A stretch of 64,000 bases of DNA, from positions 1,426,001 to 1,490,000 of the forward strand of contig CAMFIB010000001.1 of assembly GCA_945952465.1 (NCBI GenBank), read 5' to 3'. Below are positions 52,094-60,828 of this stretch, piece by piece. The number at the start of each line of letters is the position of its first letter. Within the stretch, counting starts at the first letter, position 1. This DNA comes from an uncultured Pseudomonadota bacterium. Lineage in GTDB: Bacteria; Pseudomonadota; Gammaproteobacteria; Burkholderiales; Burkholderiaceae_C. The notes below the pieces were generated by a model that did not search any database, had not been told where the DNA came from, and saw only the letters and a list, made by a program, of their open reading frames with translations. The translations under genes and the position numbers were made by a program.

Positions 52094-53247
52094 ATATTTA
52101 CTCCTGAATGAATAGCAGACACACCAGCATCGGCGCTGACTTGCGGCCGATTTCCTTCGAGAAAATGGCCTTCGAGCGCCCACGCGACGTGTTCGCGCAC
52201 CAGCGCACTCGGCGAGCCGGTTTCGGCCTGCAGCGCGGCGACGATGGCCGCGCGTTCGGCCTGGTCCAGCGCTTCGCTGCGCAGCGCGTTGCCCAGCCCG
52301 ACCGCCACATTGCGCTGCCAGCGCTCGAAGCCGATGCGGCGGATGGCGCTGCCCTCGGTGTGGCGCAGAAAGTCGGCCTCGCTCCAGGCGAACAGTTGCA
52401 GCAGCGTGGGTGCGCGCAGCGGCGCGCGGGCGTCGAAATCGGGCAGGCCGCTGGCGCGGGCGTACTTGTTCCAGGGGCACACGAGCTGGCAGTCGTCGCA
52501 GCCGTAGACGCGGTTGCCGATCAGCGGGCGCAGCTCCTCGGGAATCGGCCCGGCGTGTTCGATGGTGAGGTAGGAGATGCAGCGCCGCGCGTCGAGCCGG
52601 TACGGTGCCACGATGGCGCCGGTGGGGCACGCGCTGATGCAGGCGCTGCAACTGCCGCAGTGGGCCGAGGCCGGCGCGCTTTCGGGCAAGGCGAGGTCGC
52701 AGTAGATCTCGCCCAGGAAAAACATCGAGCCGGCCTCGCGCTGCAGCACCAGCGTGTGCTTGCCGCGCCAGCCCTGGCCGCTGCGGGTGGCCAGCTCCAC
52801 CTCCAGCACCGGCGCCGAATCGGTGAACACGCGGTGGCCGAACGGCCCCAGCTCGCCCGCGATGCGGTCGGCCAGCTTCTGCAGCCGCTGCCGCAGCACC
52901 TTGTGGTAGTCCCGCCCCCGGGCGTAGAGCGAGACCACGGCCTCGCCGGGCTGGCGCTGCCGCGCGAGTTCGCGGTCGGTCCAGTCGGGCGGGGTGTCTG
53001 CCGGCAGGTAGGGCATGCGGGCAGTGATGACGCTCAGCGTGCCCGGCACCAGCTCGGCCGGCCGCGCGCGCTTGAGGCCGTGGCGGGCCATGTAGTCCAT
53101 CTCGCCGTGGAAACCGCGCGACAGCCAGGCCAGCAAACCGGGCTCGGCGGCCGAGAGGTCGATGCCGCTCACGCCGATTTGGGAGAATCCAAGCTCTTGA
53201 GCCCAGCCTCCGATCCGGATAAGCAATTGCGTGCTGTCGATCCTCAC
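52081..53247 (-). CDS. queG: Epoxyqueuosine reductase
   Basis: 388 residues. The last step of queuosine synthesis in tRNA: reduces epoxyqueuosine using cobalamin and two 4Fe-4S clusters. Cluster motifs CGSCSACISACPTGA and GCDDCQLVCPWN, the domain start IGVSGIDL and a C-terminal HEAT-like segment are visible. Relatives have about 350-360 residues; the last 28 (from EGNRPQVSADAG to the end) are encoded by the 70-bp repeat. A GTG start at 53247 with TACAAT six bases upstream. It diverges from and overlaps the probable tsaE 5' end. It complements gluQ, the other Q-related gene here. Confidence 0.93.
   Translation of the reverse strand: MRIDSTQLLIRIGGWAQELGFSQIGVSGIDLSAAEPGLLAWLSRGFHGEMDYMARHGLKRARPAELVPGTLSVITARMPYLPADTPPDWTDRELARQRQPGEAVVSLYARGRDYHKVLRQRLQKLADRIAGELGPFGHRVFTDSAPVLEVELATRSGQGWRGKHTLVLQREAGSMFFLGEIYCDLALPESAPASAHCGSCSACISACPTGAIVAPYRLDARRCISYLTIEHAGPIPEELRPLIGNRVYGCDDCQLVCPWNKYARASGLPDFDARAPLRAPTLLQLFAWSEADFLRHTEGSAIRRIGFERWQRNVAVGLGNALRSEALDQAERAAIVAALQAETGSPSALVREHVAWALEGHFLEGNRPQVSADAGVSAIHSGVNICPT
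52096..52166 (-). repeat. 70-bp coding repeat (family 1), copy at the queG 3' end
   Basis: On the minus strand it reads GAAATCGGCCGCAAGTCAGC, GCCGATGCTGG, GTCTGCTATTC and CAGGAGTAAA. It encodes the end of QueG and supplies the AGGAG of the next gene. Confidence 0.85.
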
Positions 53248-53775
53248 CCGTCCATTGTAGAAACCACCGCCGTCTGGCGCAGCGAAGACGACACGCGCGC
53301 CTTCGCCGCTGCGCTGGCCGCGCAGCCCGCCATCGCCAACGCCTTCGTGGAGCTGCGCGGCGACCTCGGCGCCGGCAAGACCACGCTGGTGCGGCACCTG
53401 CTGCGTGCGCTGGGCGTGGCGGGCCGCATCAAGAGCCCCACCTACGCGGTGGTGGAGCCGCACGAGGCCACGCTGCCCGGCGGCGCGCCGCTGGCGGTCT
53501 GGCATTTCGACTTCTACCGTTTCGGCGACCCGCGCGAATGGGAAGACGCCGGCTTCCGCGACCTGTTCGCCAGCGCTGGCCTGAAGCTGGCCGAATGGCC
53601 GGAGAACGCCGCGCGGCTGCTGCCGGTGCCCGACCTCGTGGTCTCCATCGACACGCTGCCCGCCGAATCCGACACCACCGACGACGACGGCGCCGCGCCC
53701 CCAGCCCCACGCCGCGTCACGGTGTCGGCCCACACCCCCGCCGGCCGCACGCTGCTGGCGGCGCTGCCCGCGTGA
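53197..53775 (+). CDS. tsaE: tRNA threonylcarbamoyladenosine biosynthesis ATPase
   Basis: 192 residues from the proposed TTG. A P-loop ATPase that supports the TsaBD complex in making t6A37 of tRNAs. Walker A GDLGAGKTTLVRHLL, the switch KSPTYAVVEPH, the HFDFYRFGDP motif and the EWPENA block define TsaE. No ATG is available in frame near the conserved start. The TTG at 53197 follows GGGAG; a second TTG at 53227 is possible. Either start lies inside the 5' end of divergent queG. The stop overlaps the amiC GTG start (GTGA). Confidence 0.87.
   Translation: MSPASDPDKQLRAVDPHPSIVETTAVWRSEDDTRAFAAALAAQPAIANAFVELRGDLGAGKTTLVRHLLRALGVAGRIKSPTYAVVEPHEATLPGGAPLAVWHFDFYRFGDPREWEDAGFRDLFASAGLKLAEWPENAARLLPVPDLVVSIDTLPAESDTTDDDGAAPPAPRRVTVSAHTPAGRTLLAALPA
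53254..53259 (-). promoter_or_regulatory. -10-like hexamer TACAAT before queG
   Basis: TACAAT on the minus strand ends 6 bases before the queG GTG and lies within the 5' coding part of tsaE. Confidence 0.45.
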
Positions 53776-55142
53776 GCCCCACCAACCGCCGCCGCTTCGT
53801 GGCCGGCAGCACGCTGGCCCTGCTGCTGGGCCGCGCGCAGATCGCCTGGGGCGCCAACATCGTCGAGGTGCGGGTCTGGCCGGCGCCCGACTACACCCGC
53901 ATCACCATCGAGTCCGACGCCTTCCTGCAGGCCAAACCCTTCTTCGTGCCCGAGCCGCCGCGGCTGGCGGTGGACATCACCGGCATCGAGCTGAACCCGG
54001 CGTTGCGCGAACTGCTCGGCCGGGTGCGTGCCGACGACCCCTTCATCGCCGGCGTGCGGGTCGGCCAGAACGCGCCCGGCGTGGTGCGCATCGTCATCGA
54101 CCTGAAGCAGCCCGCCGCGCCGCAGGTCTTCCCGCTGCCGCCCATCGGCCCCTACCAGCACCGGCTGGTGATGGATCTGTTTCCCACGCAGGCGCCCGAC
54201 CCGTTGGCCGCGCTGATCGAAGAACGGCTGCGTGAACAGCCGGCCACAGACCCGCTCGGCGAACTGATCGCACAGCAATCCGGCAAACCAGGCGCGCCGC
54301 CCGCCGTGGCCATCACCGTCACGCCGGCACCGCCACACTCGCCCGGCCTGCCCACCGTGAAGGTGTTGCCCGCACCACCGCCCTCGCCTCCCCCAACCGC
54401 CGCCGGCCCGGCGACCGACCGGCTCATCGTCATCGCGCTCGACCCCGGCCATGGCGGCGAAGACCCCGGCGCCATCGGGCCCGGCGGCACGATGGAGAAG
54501 GACGTGGTGCTGCGCATCGCCCACCGGCTGCGCGACCGCATCAACGCCACCACCATCAACGGCAACAGCCTGCGCGCCTTCCTCACCCGCGACGCCGACT
54601 TTTTCGTGCCGCTCGGCGTGCGCGTGCAGAAGGCCCGCCGCGTGAATGCCGACCTGTTCGTGAGCCTGCACGCCGACGCCTTCTTCACGCCCGAGGCGCG
54701 CGGCGCCAGCGTGTTCGCGCTCAGCGAAGGCGGCGCCTCCAGCTCGGCCGCCCGCTGGATGGCCGACAAGGAAAACAAGGCCGACCAGATCGGCGGCCTC
54801 AACACCGGCGCCAACCGCGACGCGCAGGTGCAGCGTGCCCTGCTCGACATGAGCACCACCGCGCAGATCAAGGACAGCCTCAAGCTCGGCGGTGCGCTGC
54901 TGGGCGCCATCGGCAACGTCGGCAAGTTGCACAAGGCGCGCGTCGAGCAGGCCGGTTTCGCGGTGCTCAAGGCGCCCGACATTCCCAGCGTGCTGGTCGA
55001 GACCGCCTTCATCAGCAACCCCGACGAAGAAGCCCTGCTGGCCAGCGAGGCCTACCAGGAACAGCTCGCTGACGCCGTGATGCGCGGCATTCAAACCTAT
55101 TTCGCGCGCAACCCGCCGCTGGCGCGCAGCCGGCCCTTGTAA
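53772..55142 (+). CDS. amiC: N-acetylmuramoyl-L-alanine amidase (AmiC-type)
   Basis: 456 residues. Cleaves the amide bond between MurNAc and the stem peptide during cell separation. A twin-arginine motif (NRRRF) before a hydrophobic stretch suggests Tat export, as for E. coli AmiA and AmiC. An N-terminal AMIN domain (about 28-130, VEVRVWPAPDYTRITIES) is followed by a Pro-rich linker and the zinc amidase_3 domain from about residue 220 (IALDPGHGGEDPGAIG, the Glu of TMEKDVVL, SLHADAF, VLVETAFISN). It starts with a GTG overlapping tsaE, the usual tsaE-amiC pairing in proteobacteria. Confidence 0.93.
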   Translation: MSPTNRRRFVAGSTLALLLGRAQIAWGANIVEVRVWPAPDYTRITIESDAFLQAKPFFVPEPPRLAVDITGIELNPALRELLGRVRADDPFIAGVRVGQNAPGVVRIVIDLKQPAAPQVFPLPPIGPYQHRLVMDLFPTQAPDPLAALIEERLREQPATDPLGELIAQQSGKPGAPPAVAITVTPAPPHSPGLPTVKVLPAPPPSPPPTAAGPATDRLIVIALDPGHGGEDPGAIGPGGTMEKDVVLRIAHRLRDRINATTINGNSLRAFLTRDADFFVPLGVRVQKARRVNADLFVSLHADAFFTPEARGASVFALSEGGASSSAARWMADKENKADQIGGLNTGANRDAQVQRALLDMSTTAQIKDSLKLGGALLGAIGNVGKLHKARVEQAGFAVLKAPDIPSVLVETAFISNPDEEALLASEAYQEQLADAVMRGIQTYFARNPPLARSRPL

Positions 55143-55296
55143 AGCCGCGCGCACGCTTGCACTGACGCCACCGCTTTCCGGGTACCGACAGGCCACGACG
55201 GCCTTTTCCTACAGACCCTCCGAGGCTCGAAAACTACAGTTGCCTCACAGGCAGCGAGAACTGCTTGCAACCCTCAAACACTCGAAGGTAGACACC

Positions 55297-55533
55297 ATGA
55301 AAACCAAATTGTTGATGGCGGCCGCAGCAGCTTCTCTGATGGCCATGACGGGCTGTGCCAGCACCTCCAGCCAGGACCTGGGCCTTGCCACCGGTGCGGT
55401 GGTGGGCGGCGTGGCCGGCAACGCGATCGGTGGCGGCAGTGCCCTGGGCACCGTGGGCGGCGCCGTGGCCGGCGGTCTGGTCGGCAACGAACTGGGCCGT
55501 CGTCAGGACGAAAACGCCCGTCGCCGCTACTGA
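55297..55533 (+). CDS. Glycine-zipper 2TM lipoprotein (SlyB/OsmB-like)
   Basis: 78 residues. A signal peptide with lipobox MTGC (Cys20) is followed by a glycine zipper (GAVVGGVAGNAIGGGSALG, then GGAVAGGLVGNELG) and a basic tail. Such lipoproteins associate with the outer membrane; some are stress induced, but the role here is unknown. The 154-base upstream gap contains the amiC 3' flank, with a weak AGGCC/GGCCT hairpin plus TTTT near 55190-55208. An intrinsic terminator lies 160 bases past the stop. Confidence 0.85.
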   Translation: MKTKLLMAAAAASLMAMTGCASTSSQDLGLATGAVVGGVAGNAIGGGSALGTVGGAVAGGLVGNELGRRQDENARRRY

Positions 55534-55694
55534 ACGCGCTGACACAGCGGGGCCGGTCCCCCGATGAGGCTCCAGGCGAACGCGACAACTCGAACAACAG
55601 CGCCGCGCCACCGGACCTCCCGATGCCCGATTCGACGCCGCCCAGCGGCCGATGGGGCAGCGCGCAGGGACTCGCCAGATGCTGCACACACACG

Positions 55695-55722
55695 AACGGC
55701 CCTCACGGGCCGTTTGTGTTTT
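55695..55722 (+). terminator. Intrinsic terminator between the glycine-zipper gene and dedA
   Basis: An 8-bp perfect stem, AACGGCCC/GGGCCGTT, loop TCAC, then TGTGTTTT. It lies directly against the stop codon of the convergent DedA gene. Confidence 0.85.
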
Positions 55723-56375
55723 CAGGGCGCCGGCGGCAGGGGCCGGTTGCGGCTGCGCCAGGCCCCGATGAGCACGATCAGGCCCGGTATCAGAATCATC
55801 GCCCAGATGATGTGCTGCAGATGCTGTTTCACCAGCGGGATGTTGCCGAACAGATAGCCCACCGTCACCAGGCTGCCCACCCACAGCGCGCCACCCGTTA
55901 TGTCGTAGAAACTGAACTTCGCGCGGTTCATCTGCGCCACGCCCGCCACGAAGGGCGCGAAGGTGCGCAGGAACGGCATGAAGCGCGCCAACACAATGGT
56001 GACGCCGCCGTAGCGCTCGTAGAACGCGTGGGCCTTGTCGAAGGCCCTGCGGTTGAAGAACCTCGAGTTCTCCCACTGGAACACCCGCGGCCCGAAGTGC
56101 CGGCCAATCGCGTAGTTGGTCTGGTTGCCCATGACCGCCGCCGCGAGCAGCAGGCCCACGCTCAGCGGGTAGCTCATCAGGCCGATGCCACACATCGCGC
56201 CCACCACGAACAGCAGCGAGTCGCCGGGCAGAAACGGCATCACCACAAGCCCCGTCTCGACGAAGATGATGAGGAACAGCAGCGCGTACACCCAGGCGCC
56301 GTAGTTCGTGACGAAGGCCTCCAGGTAACGGTCGACGTGGAGGATGAAATCGATCAGGAAGGCGACGAGTTCCAT
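55722..56375 (-). CDS. DedA-family membrane protein
   Basis: 217 residues with about six hydrophobic segments. The DedA block FVETGLVVMPFLPGDSLLFVVG, then NQTNYAIGRHFG, and the C-terminal VLARFMPFLRTFAPFVAGVAQM match the family. DedA proteins influence membrane homeostasis, and some flip undecaprenyl phosphate. The acidic and basic residues (E in FVETG; R in ARFMPFLRTF) needed for function in E. coli are present. A GATAAT -10-like hexamer lies about 30 bases before the ATG on the minus strand, in the short gap shared with divergent mutL. Confidence 0.9.
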   Translation of the reverse strand: MELVAFLIDFILHVDRYLEAFVTNYGAWVYALLFLIIFVETGLVVMPFLPGDSLLFVVGAMCGIGLMSYPLSVGLLLAAAVMGNQTNYAIGRHFGPRVFQWENSRFFNRRAFDKAHAFYERYGGVTIVLARFMPFLRTFAPFVAGVAQMNRAKFSFYDITGGALWVGSLVTVGYLFGNIPLVKQHLQHIIWAMILIPGLIVLIGAWRSRNRPLPPAP

Positions 56376-56434
56376 GGGTGGCGGGGTCCGGTTGCGGGCG
56401 CGATTATCGACCGGCCGGCAAAGACCCTTGAACG

Positions 56435-56440
56435 TAGAAT
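56435..56440 (+). promoter_or_regulatory. -10-like hexamer TAGAAT before mutL
   Basis: TAGAAT ends 9 bases before the mutL ATG. No Shine-Dalgarno is present. Confidence 0.45.
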
Positions 56441-56449
56441 CGCCGCCTG

Positions 56450-58357
56450 ATGGAACCCGCCCGCCGCATCCGCGAACTGCCGGACGAACTGGTCAGCCAG
56501 ATCGCTGCTGGCGAGGTGGTGGAGCGGCCGGCCTCGGTGGTGCGCGAGCTGCTCGACAACGCGCTGGACGCCGGCGCCACCAGCGTGGTGCTGCGGCTGG
56601 CTTCCGGCGGCGTGCGGCTGATCTCGGTGGAGGACGACGGCGACGGCATTCCGCAGGACCAGATCGCGCTGGCGCTGAAGCGCCACGCCACGAGCAAGAT
56701 CGCCAGCCTGACCGATCTGGAGTCGGTCGGCACCATGGGTTTCCGGGGCGAGGCGCTGGCCGCCATCAACTCGGTGGCCGAGGTCTCGGTGCTGACCCGC
56801 GCGGCCGACGCCGCTACCGGCTTTCTGCTCGACGGCCGCAGCGGCGAGCTGCGCCCCGCCGCCCGCGCGCGAGGCACCACGGTGGAGGTGAAGGAGCTGT
56901 TCTTCGCCACGCCGGCCCGCCGCAAATTCCTCAAGTCCGACCAGACCGAACTCGCGCACTGCCTGGACGCGGTGCGCCGCCATGCGCTGGCGCGGCCCGA
57001 GGTGGCGTTCGCGATCTGGCACGAGGGTAAGCTCGTCGAGCAGTGGCGCGCCTGCGCCGGAGAAGACGCCCACGACAAACGCATCGCCGACGTGCTGGGC
57101 GATGACTGGCTGGCACAGAGCGTGAAGGTGGAAACGCCGCCGGGCGGCGTGGTGTCGGTGCGCGGCCGCGCGGGCATACCCGACGCCGCCCGCTCGCGCG
57201 CCGACCAGCAGTTCGCCTGGGTCAACGGCCGCTTCGTGCGCGACAAGGTGCTGAGCCACGCCGCCCGCAGCGCTTTCGACGACGTGCTGCACGGCCAGCG
57301 CCAGCCGGTCTTTGCGCTGCATGTGTCGGTCGACCCGACAAGGGTGGACGTGAACGTGCACCCGACCAAGATCGAGGTGCGCTTCCGCGATTCGCGCGAG
57401 GTGCACCAGGCGGTGCGCCGCGCGCTGGAGGCCGCGCTGGCCGCACCGCGCGCCGGCACCGCTGCGGTGGTGCCGCTCGGCGTGGCGCAACCCGGCGGCG
57501 TGCCGCAGGCCGAAACCGGCTCCGAGGGCGCATTTTTTGAACAAAATCGGCCGCAAGTCAGCGCCGATTGGCGACAGTCTGCTCTTTATTTAATAGCAGA
57601 ACGACCCGGCACCACAGCCGGCGCCGCCGCGCCGTGGGCAGTGGCCCAGGCGCCAGAAGCGGCCACGGTGGCTGAACGCCCGGCCGTGTGGGCGCCGTTC
57701 GCCGAGCGCCCCGCCGCCGCTGCCGCGTCCTCCCCGGCAATGCCGCCCGCTGAAGAAGACGAATTCCCCCTCGGCCGCGCGCTGGCGCAGTTGCAGGGCA
57801 TCTATGTGCTGGCCGAAAACCGGCACGGCCTGGTCATCGTCGACATGCACGCGGCGCACGAGCGCATCGTCTACGAGCGGCTCAAGGCGCAGCTCGACGC
57901 CACCGGCGACGGCGGCGCTCTGGCCAGCCAGCCGCTGCTGATTCCCGCCACCTTCGCCGCCACGCCGCAGGAAGTGGCCACCGCCGAAGCGGCCCAGGCC
58001 ACCCTCGCCACGCTGGGCCTGGACGTCGCGCCGTTCAGCGCCCGCACGCTGGCGGTGCGCGCGGTGCCCACCTCGCTGGCGCACGGCGACGCGGTGGAAC
58101 TCGCGCGCAGCGTGCTGGCCGAGCTGGCCCAGCACGACGCCAGCACCGTCGTCGAACGCGCCCGCAACGAACTGCTCGGCACCATGGCCTGCCACGGCGC
58201 GGTGCGCGCCAACCGCAAGCTCACGCTGGAAGAAATGAACGCGCTGCTGCGCGACATGGAACGCACCGAGCGCTCCGACCAATGCAACCACGGCCGCCCG
58301 ACCTGGCGCCAGCTCTCCATCCGTGAGCTGGACGCGCTGTTCCTGCGCGGCCGCTGA
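56450..58357 (+). CDS. mutL: DNA mismatch repair protein MutL
   Basis: 635 residues. The GHKL ATPase N-terminus has IAAGEVVERPASVVRELLDNALDAG (catalytic Glu, Mg-binding Asn; shown here only by motif), DDGDGI and GFRGEALAAI. The C-terminal domain (from about residue 440) contains DMHAAHERIVYE near 465, a one-residue variant of the endonuclease motif DQHAX2EX4E, plus CNHGRPTW, so it is probably a nicking MutL as in bacteria without MutH. The 70-bp repeat encodes residues about 361-384, in the variable linker between the domains. Downstream lies a low-GC patch. Confidence 0.96.
   Translation: MEPARRIRELPDELVSQIAAGEVVERPASVVRELLDNALDAGATSVVLRLASGGVRLISVEDDGDGIPQDQIALALKRHATSKIASLTDLESVGTMGFRGEALAAINSVAEVSVLTRAADAATGFLLDGRSGELRPAARARGTTVEVKELFFATPARRKFLKSDQTELAHCLDAVRRHALARPEVAFAIWHEGKLVEQWRACAGEDAHDKRIADVLGDDWLAQSVKVETPPGGVVSVRGRAGIPDAARSRADQQFAWVNGRFVRDKVLSHAARSAFDDVLHGQRQPVFALHVSVDPTRVDVNVHPTKIEVRFRDSREVHQAVRRALEAALAAPRAGTAAVVPLGVAQPGGVPQAETGSEGAFFEQNRPQVSADWRQSALYLIAERPGTTAGAAAPWAVAQAPEAATVAERPAVWAPFAERPAAAAASSPAMPPAEEDEFPLGRALAQLQGIYVLAENRHGLVIVDMHAAHERIVYERLKAQLDATGDGGALASQPLLIPATFAATPQEVATAEAAQATLATLGLDVAPFSARTLAVRAVPTSLAHGDAVELARSVLAELAQHDASTVVERARNELLGTMACHGAVRANRKLTLEEMNALLRDMERTERSDQCNHGRPTWRQLSIRELDALFLRGR
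57532..57600 (+). repeat. 70-bp coding repeat (family 1), copy in the MutL linker
   Basis: Reads TTGAACAAAATCGGCCGCAA, then GTCAGCGCCGATTGG, and ends TTTAATAGC. Its frame gives [12 protein letters not shown], the same peptide start as in GluQ and QueG. Confidence 0.85.
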
Positions 58358-58465
58358 ATTACGGATCTTTCGCGCGGTCGCTCACAGCCAAGTAACCGGC
58401 GGCTCCGCCGTTCCAATTCATGCTATTGGCGCCACGGTTGCAGCCAGCAGCCGTCGATCACCGCT

Positions 58466-58735
58466 TTAAAGAGACCAGCAGACCTTTTTTACGTTCTTGG
58501 CCCTTGCGGCTTCCAGCTCATCTTTTAGCCGGGTTGCAGACAGCAGGCGGGGGGCCTCATGGGCATGCTCTCTGAGAACCTCGTAGACGACGCGCGTAAC
58601 ACCCTCGTCATCAGAGAAGGTCATCCAGACTATTTCGCCATGGTCCTCGGTACCCCACCGCCGAAGCAAGCTGCGGACTCCTGCATTCAAAGATTCTGTG
58701 GCCGTTTTCGCCACGAGTTGATCTGCGGTCGACAT
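58466..58735 (-). CDS. Orphan small protein of unknown function in a low-GC patch
   Basis: 89 residues, no family recognised. Largely helical and charged (LVAKTATESLNAGVRSLLRRW, EDHGEIVWMTFSDDEG, LKDELEAARAKNVKKVCWSL), with no signal peptide or membrane helix, so a small soluble protein. The ATG at 58735 has a strong AAGAGGA Shine-Dalgarno about 8 bases upstream; an in-frame ATG at 58798 lacks one. The surrounding 58360-58905 bases are clearly less GC-rich than the genes on either side, which suggests recent acquisition. A plus-strand frame at 58559-58777 overlaps it and is judged a shadow. Confidence 0.55.
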   Translation of the reverse strand: MSTADQLVAKTATESLNAGVRSLLRRWGTEDHGEIVWMTFSDDEGVTRVVYEVLREHAHEAPRLLSATRLKDELEAARAKNVKKVCWSL

Positions 58736-58909
58736 CTGCAATTTCCTCTTGAGGAAAAACTCCAATATCTCTCCTGAATTCCTTTTGTCAACAGACACGC
58801 AGGCTTTTCAGCGAGGAGGCATCCCACTCGACGTGTACCATTCAAAACTGTGCACGACGCCTCCCTTTCAGCGTGCAATCAAGCCGTATTTCTTCTTCCA
58901 TCACTAGTC

Positions 58910-59908
58910 ATGTCCCTACCTCTTTTCGACATCCTCGGCATCGGCAACGCCATCGTCGACCGGCTCATCGCCGTCGACGACGCGGTGCTCTCGCGGCACC
59001 GGCTCAGCAAGGGCACGATGGCGCTGGTCGACGGCGACACCGCCGCCCGCATGCTGGGCGCGCTGCCCGAGGGGGTGGAATGTTCCGGCGGCTCGGCGGC
59101 CAACACGCTGGTGGGGCTGGCCGGCCTGGGCGTGCGCACCGCCTACATCGGCAAGGTCGCGCCGGACCGCCTGGGTGGCGTGTTCTCGTCCGACATGAAG
59201 ACCATCGGTGTCGCCTTCAACACGCCGCCCGGCACCGAGAACCCGCCCACCGCGCAGTGCGTGGTGCTGGTCACGCCCGACGCCCAGCGCACCATGCTGA
59301 CCTACCTCGGCGCCTGCGTGGAACTGGGCCCGGACGACGTGCCCGACGAGCTGGTGGCGGCCACCGCCATCACCTACCTCGAGGGCTACCTCTGGGACCG
59401 CCCCGCCGCCAAGGACGCCTTCCGCAAGGCGGCCGCGGTGGCCCACGCCGCCGGCCGCCGCGTGGCGCTCACGCTGTCGGACCCGTTCTGCGTGAACCGC
59501 CACCGCGACGAGTTCCGCGACCTGGCCGACAACCACGTCGACATCCTGTTCGCCAACGAGGCCGAGATCACCGCGCTGTACGAGGTCGCCACCGTCGAGG
59601 AGGCGCTGGCCCTGGTGCCGCGCCACGCCGGCCGCATCACCGTGGTCACGCGCGGCGCGCAGGGCTCCACGGCGATGGACGCCGAACACACCGTCTCGGT
59701 GCCCGCCGAGGCCATCGCCCGGGTGGTTGACACCACCGGCGCCGGTGACCTGTATGCCGCCGGCTTTCTGTACGGCGTGGTGCGCGGCGCCAACCTGACC
59801 ACCTGCGCGCGCATCGGCGGCATCGCCGCGGCCGAGGCGATCTCGCACGTCGGCGCCCGGCCGCAGACCGCGCTGCTGCCGCTGGTGAAGGCGGCAGTCA
59901 CCACTTGA
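58910..59908 (+). CDS. PfkB-family carbohydrate/nucleoside kinase (adenosine-kinase-like)
   Basis: 332 residues. A ribokinase fold with the N-terminal LGIGNAIVD and SGGSAANTLVGLAGLG substrate-binding block, and the C-terminal signature DTTGAGDLYAAGFLYG (catalytic Asp in GAGD, about residue 276). The family phosphorylates sugars or nucleosides. This branch is usually annotated adenosine kinase or sugar kinase, and the substrate cannot be fixed here. The ATG at 58910 matches the family start; the in-frame upstream ATG at 58850 lies in the low-GC patch. Confidence 0.85.
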   Translation: MSLPLFDILGIGNAIVDRLIAVDDAVLSRHRLSKGTMALVDGDTAARMLGALPEGVECSGGSAANTLVGLAGLGVRTAYIGKVAPDRLGGVFSSDMKTIGVAFNTPPGTENPPTAQCVVLVTPDAQRTMLTYLGACVELGPDDVPDELVAATAITYLEGYLWDRPAAKDAFRKAAAVAHAAGRRVALTLSDPFCVNRHRDEFRDLADNHVDILFANEAEITALYEVATVEEALALVPRHAGRITVVTRGAQGSTAMDAEHTVSVPAEAIARVVDTTGAGDLYAAGFLYGVVRGANLTTCARIGGIAAAEAISHVGARPQTALLPLVKAAVTT

Positions 59909-59960
59909 AGCGGCGGTAAAGGCTTGAACTTCCGGCCGTCCGGCTTCATCTTTTGAAGCG

Positions 59961-60809
59961 ATGAAACGCCGGACCGCCGCTCTCACCGCCCTCGCCCTGT
60001 TCCTCGCCGCCGCTTCGCTGATGGCGGGCTGCTCGTCGCTCGACGAGCGCCAGCGCGCGTGGATCTTCCAGCCCAGCGACCGCGCCTGGGGCAACAGCGC
60101 CGAGCTGGCCGCCGGCATGGAAGACCGCTGGATCGAATTCCCGTCGAAAGAGACCGGCCAGCCGGCGAAGCTGCACGCGCTGTGGGCGCCGTCGGCCCAT
60201 GCCCATGCGCCGGTCATGCTGTTCCTGCACGGCGCGCGCTGGAACGTCGAGGGCTCGGCGCCGCGCATCCGCCGCATGCAGGAGCTGGGCTTCTCGGTGC
60301 TGGCGGTGGACTACCGCGGTTTCGGCCGCAGCACCGCCGGCCTGCCGTCGGAGGCGATGGCCTACGAAGACGCCCGCGCCGCCTGGGACTGGCTCGCCGC
60401 CAAGTACCCGAACCGGCCGCGCTACATCTTCGGCCACTCGCTCGGCGGCGCGATCGCCATCGACCTCGCAGCCCAGGTGGGCGACGAGCGCGGCGTCATC
60501 GTCGAGGGCACCTTCACGTCGATTGCCGACGTCATCGCCTCCACCCGCTGGGGCTGGGTGCCGGTCGGCCCGCTGCTGACGCAGCGCTTCGAGACGCTGC
60601 AGAAGGTGGGCAGGGTGGGCTCTCCGCTGCTGGTGGTGCACGGCTCGCGCGACAGCCTCGTCCTGCCGTCGCTCGGCAAGAAGCTGTACGAGGCCGCGGC
60701 CGAACCCAAGGCCTGGGTGCTGGTCGAAGGCGGCTCGCACCACAACGCCGGTGCGCTCGGGCTGGTGCAATACCGGCAGGCCATCGCCAAGCTGTTCGCC
60801 ATGGGCTGA
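59961..60809 (+). CDS. Alpha/beta-hydrolase lipoprotein
   Basis: 282 residues. A signal peptide with lipobox MAGC (Cys24) is followed by an alpha/beta-hydrolase: oxyanion strand VMLFLHGARWNVEG, nucleophile elbow FGHSLGGA (Ser near 156), an acid in VVHGSRDSLV and a His in EGGSHHN. It resembles the BEM46/YfhR-like hydrolases, whose substrates are largely unknown. It should be anchored to the inner or outer membrane, facing the periplasm. It is 31 bases upstream of miaA. Confidence 0.82.
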   Translation: MKRRTAALTALALFLAAASLMAGCSSLDERQRAWIFQPSDRAWGNSAELAAGMEDRWIEFPSKETGQPAKLHALWAPSAHAHAPVMLFLHGARWNVEGSAPRIRRMQELGFSVLAVDYRGFGRSTAGLPSEAMAYEDARAAWDWLAAKYPNRPRYIFGHSLGGAIAIDLAAQVGDERGVIVEGTFTSIADVIASTRWGWVPVGPLLTQRFETLQKVGRVGSPLLVVHGSRDSLVLPSLGKKLYEAAAEPKAWVLVEGGSHHNAGALGLVQYRQAIAKLFAMG

Positions 60810-60828
60810 AGGCCCGGCGGTGCTCTGT

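Noticed and set aside
58559..58777. 72-codon plus-strand frame in the low-GC patch
   Set aside because: Overlaps the minus-strand frame, which has a much better ribosome-binding site.
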